From Haematobia irritans (Eukaryota > Arthropoda > Insecta > Diptera > Muscidae): a DNA stretch of 64,000 bases. Under the pieces are notes generated by a model, which ran no database searches, was not told the DNA's origin, and saw nothing but the letters and a program-made list of their open reading frames with translations. The stretch covers positions 190,741,726-190,805,725 of the forward strand of contig NC_134400.1 of the NCBI RefSeq assembly GCF_050003625.1, read 5' to 3'. Of this stretch, positions 62,812 to 64,000 are shown in pieces (within the stretch, counting starts at the first letter, position 1; every line of letters starts with the position of its first letter). Made by a program: the position numbers and the translations under genes.

Positions 62812-63569
62812 ACGAAAGCTACAGACTAGTCGGTAGAACAAAAAACAACACTGGCAGCTCACTGTACAACAACAGGACACAAGCCCAACTTTACAGACGT
62901 CGAGATACTTGCTCAAGAGAATAATCATAGACGAAGATACACTCTTGAGATGCTCAATATAATAGATCTCTCTCCTGACAAAAGAATGAATTTCAAAAAA
63001 GACACGGAAGAATGCGCCAGAATGTATCGACATATTATAAACAAGCATCGACACAAACGCCGTGGTGCAATGGTTAGCATGCCCGCCTTGCATACACAAG
63101 GTCGTGGGTTCGATTCCTGCTACGACCGAACACCAAAAAGTTTTTCAGCGGTGGATTATCCCACCTCAGTAATGCTGGTGACATTTCTGAGGGTTTCAAA
63201 GCTTCTCTAAGTGGTTTCACTGGAATGTGGAACGCCGTTCGGACTCGGCTATAAAAAGGAGGTCCCTTGTCATTGAGCTTAACATGGAATCGGGCAGCAC
63301 TCAGTGATAAGAGAGAAGTTCACCACTGTGGTATCACAATGGACTGAATAGTCTAAGTGAGCTTGATACATCGGGCTGCCACATAACCTAACCTAACCTA
63401 ACCATCGACACAAACGAAGTTTAGTGTACGGTGAATTGCGAAACAAACAGCAGCACAAGAACTCAAGTTAGTTATTTTTCGATAAAATATATTTGCAATA
63501 ACAATTGTGATTTTTGTGAACATTAAATGTAATTTAATTTTTGTATTTGATATAGATACAAAATCCCAG
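62812..63569 (+). pseudogene. Penelope-like element 3' remnant (end of GIY-YIG), split by SINE
   Basis: In one frame from about 62815: EQKTTLAAHCTTTGHKPNF, then EILAQENNHRRRYTLEMLN and KRMNFKKDTEECARMYRHI. This is clearly homologous to the C-terminal part of the element at 38677-40298 (EQKTALAAHCTLTGHKPKF). A TAG stop occurs just upstream at 62827-62829. The frame is interrupted at 63058 by SINE copy 3 and resumes after 63415 for a short distance, followed by a 3' UTR to about 63569. RT and the first part of the endonuclease are absent. Confidence 0.88.
63059..63402 (+). mobile_element. tRNA-derived SINE, copy 3, inside the Penelope-like remnant
   Basis: Perfect 13-bp target duplication CATCGACACAAAC (63046-63058 and 63403-63415). 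RNA polymerase III A box TGGTGCAATGG (63063-63073) fits TRGYNNARNNG and B box GGTTCGATTCC (63107-63117) fits GGTTCGANTCC. CCTTG and CAAGG around 63086-63100 form an anticodon-arm-like stem. The 3' tail is ACCTAACCTAACC. About 344 bp. Not a functional tRNA gene: there is no acceptor-stem pairing and it is fused to a longer body. Confidence 0.93.
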
Positions 63570-64000
63570 AAAATTTTGTCAAAATATTATTTCTATGGGA
63601 AATTTTGTTAAAATTTTATTTCTATAGGAAATTTTTTCAACATTTTATTTCTATGGAAAATTTTATCAAAATTAATTTTCTATAGAAAATTTTGTCAAAA
63701 TTTTATTTCTCTAGAAAATACTGTCAAAATTTTATTTCTATGGAAAACTTTGTTAAAATTTTATATATATAGAAAATTTTGTCAAAATTTTGTGTCTATA
63801 GAAAACCTTGTCAAAATTTTATTTCTCTAGAAAATTTTGTGAAAATTTTATTTCTATAGAAAATTTTGTCAAAATTTTATTTCTATAGGAAATTTTGTCA
63901 ACATTTTATTTCTATGGAAAATATTATCAAGATTTTATTTCTGTAGAAAATTTTGTTAAAATTTTATTTCTGTAGAAAATTTTATTTCTATGGAAAATTT
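63570..64000 (+). repeat. 29-bp minisatellite array, forward, to window end
   Basis: Monomers continue to the last base; the block is a near-copy of 61060-61300 (same order of TTTCTATGGAAAATTTTATC and TATATATATAGAAAATTTTG variants). Confidence 0.9.

Noticed and set aside
63059..63130. Functional tRNA gene
   Set aside because: A and B boxes are good, but there is no acceptor stem and the tRNA-like part is fused to a SINE body repeated three times in the window.

Overview
This window is non-genic, AT-rich nuclear DNA from an animal, most likely a higher fly (Calyptratae, probably Muscidae). That assignment is inference, from three things: the mobile-element set (copia with a half-tRNA primer site, Penelope-like, I-group LINE, Tc1/mariner), the muscid-style interspersed repeats, and the dominant 29-bp minisatellite. 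I see no convincing single-copy protein gene, rRNA, true tRNA gene, CRISPR array or bacterial-type operon. Most of the short open frames come from the minisatellite or from microsatellites. One 100-base assembly gap lies at 2156-2255.

More than half of the window is one tandem-repeat family, with a 29-bp monomer built from the palindrome TTTCTATAGAAA and the near-palindrome TTTTGTCAAAA. It occurs in both orientations. 'Forward' blocks lie at about 5.25-5.64, 6.89-7.66, 8.19-8.41, 23.1-25.7, 52.9-56.7, 57.6-58.6, 59.4-62.8 and 63.6-64.0 kb. 'Reverse' blocks lie at about 10.4-17.7, 26.6-27.3, 28.7-30.0, 31.1-33.8, 34.5-34.85, 36.1-36.5, 40.3-43.96, 45.1-47.2 and 50.0-51.3 kb. Several blocks begin with the same non-repetitive head (GGTTGCCACTCG-like), so the arrays look like the expanded interior of a dispersed element. 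The 10.4-17.7 kb block carries a recent duplication with a period of about 2.83 kb.

Mobile elements sit in and between these arrays. 1.28-5.17 kb: an interspersed family ('A') broken by the gap, by a 2-kb Helitron-like element and by a (TA)n tract. 5.64-8.18 kb: two copies of a foldback element carrying hammerhead ribozymes, one a near-perfect palindrome with an intact ribozyme in each arm. 18.688-23.131 kb: a complete, apparently young copia retrotransposon with identical LTRs, 5-bp target duplication, primer site, polypurine tract and one open 1306-codon gag-pol frame. 27.3-28.7 kb: a terminal-inverted-repeat element with a second interspersed family ('B') inside it. 30.0-31.1 and 34.15-34.45 kb: decayed pieces of an RNase H-bearing LINE. 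36.5-40.3 kb: a Penelope-like element split by a second Helitron-like copy exactly between A and T. 47.17-49.98 kb: a 5'-truncated LINE with one in-frame stop. 56.7, 57.9 and 63.06 kb: three tRNA-derived SINE copies. 60.09-61.02 kb: a mariner-type element whose transposase lacks its DNA-binding half. 62.8-63.57 kb: a second Penelope-like remnant holding the third SINE.

The remaining stretches (1-1280, 8.4-10.4, 17.7-18.66, 25.7-26.6, 34.85-36.08, 43.96-45.1, 51.4-52.9, 57.06-57.56 and 58.6-59.4 kb) are lower-copy AT-rich DNA with no gene I can support. The strongest candidate for something unusual is the palindromic element with opposed hammerhead ribozymes. Next come the precise Helitron-in-Penelope nesting and the element-like organisation of the 29-bp arrays.
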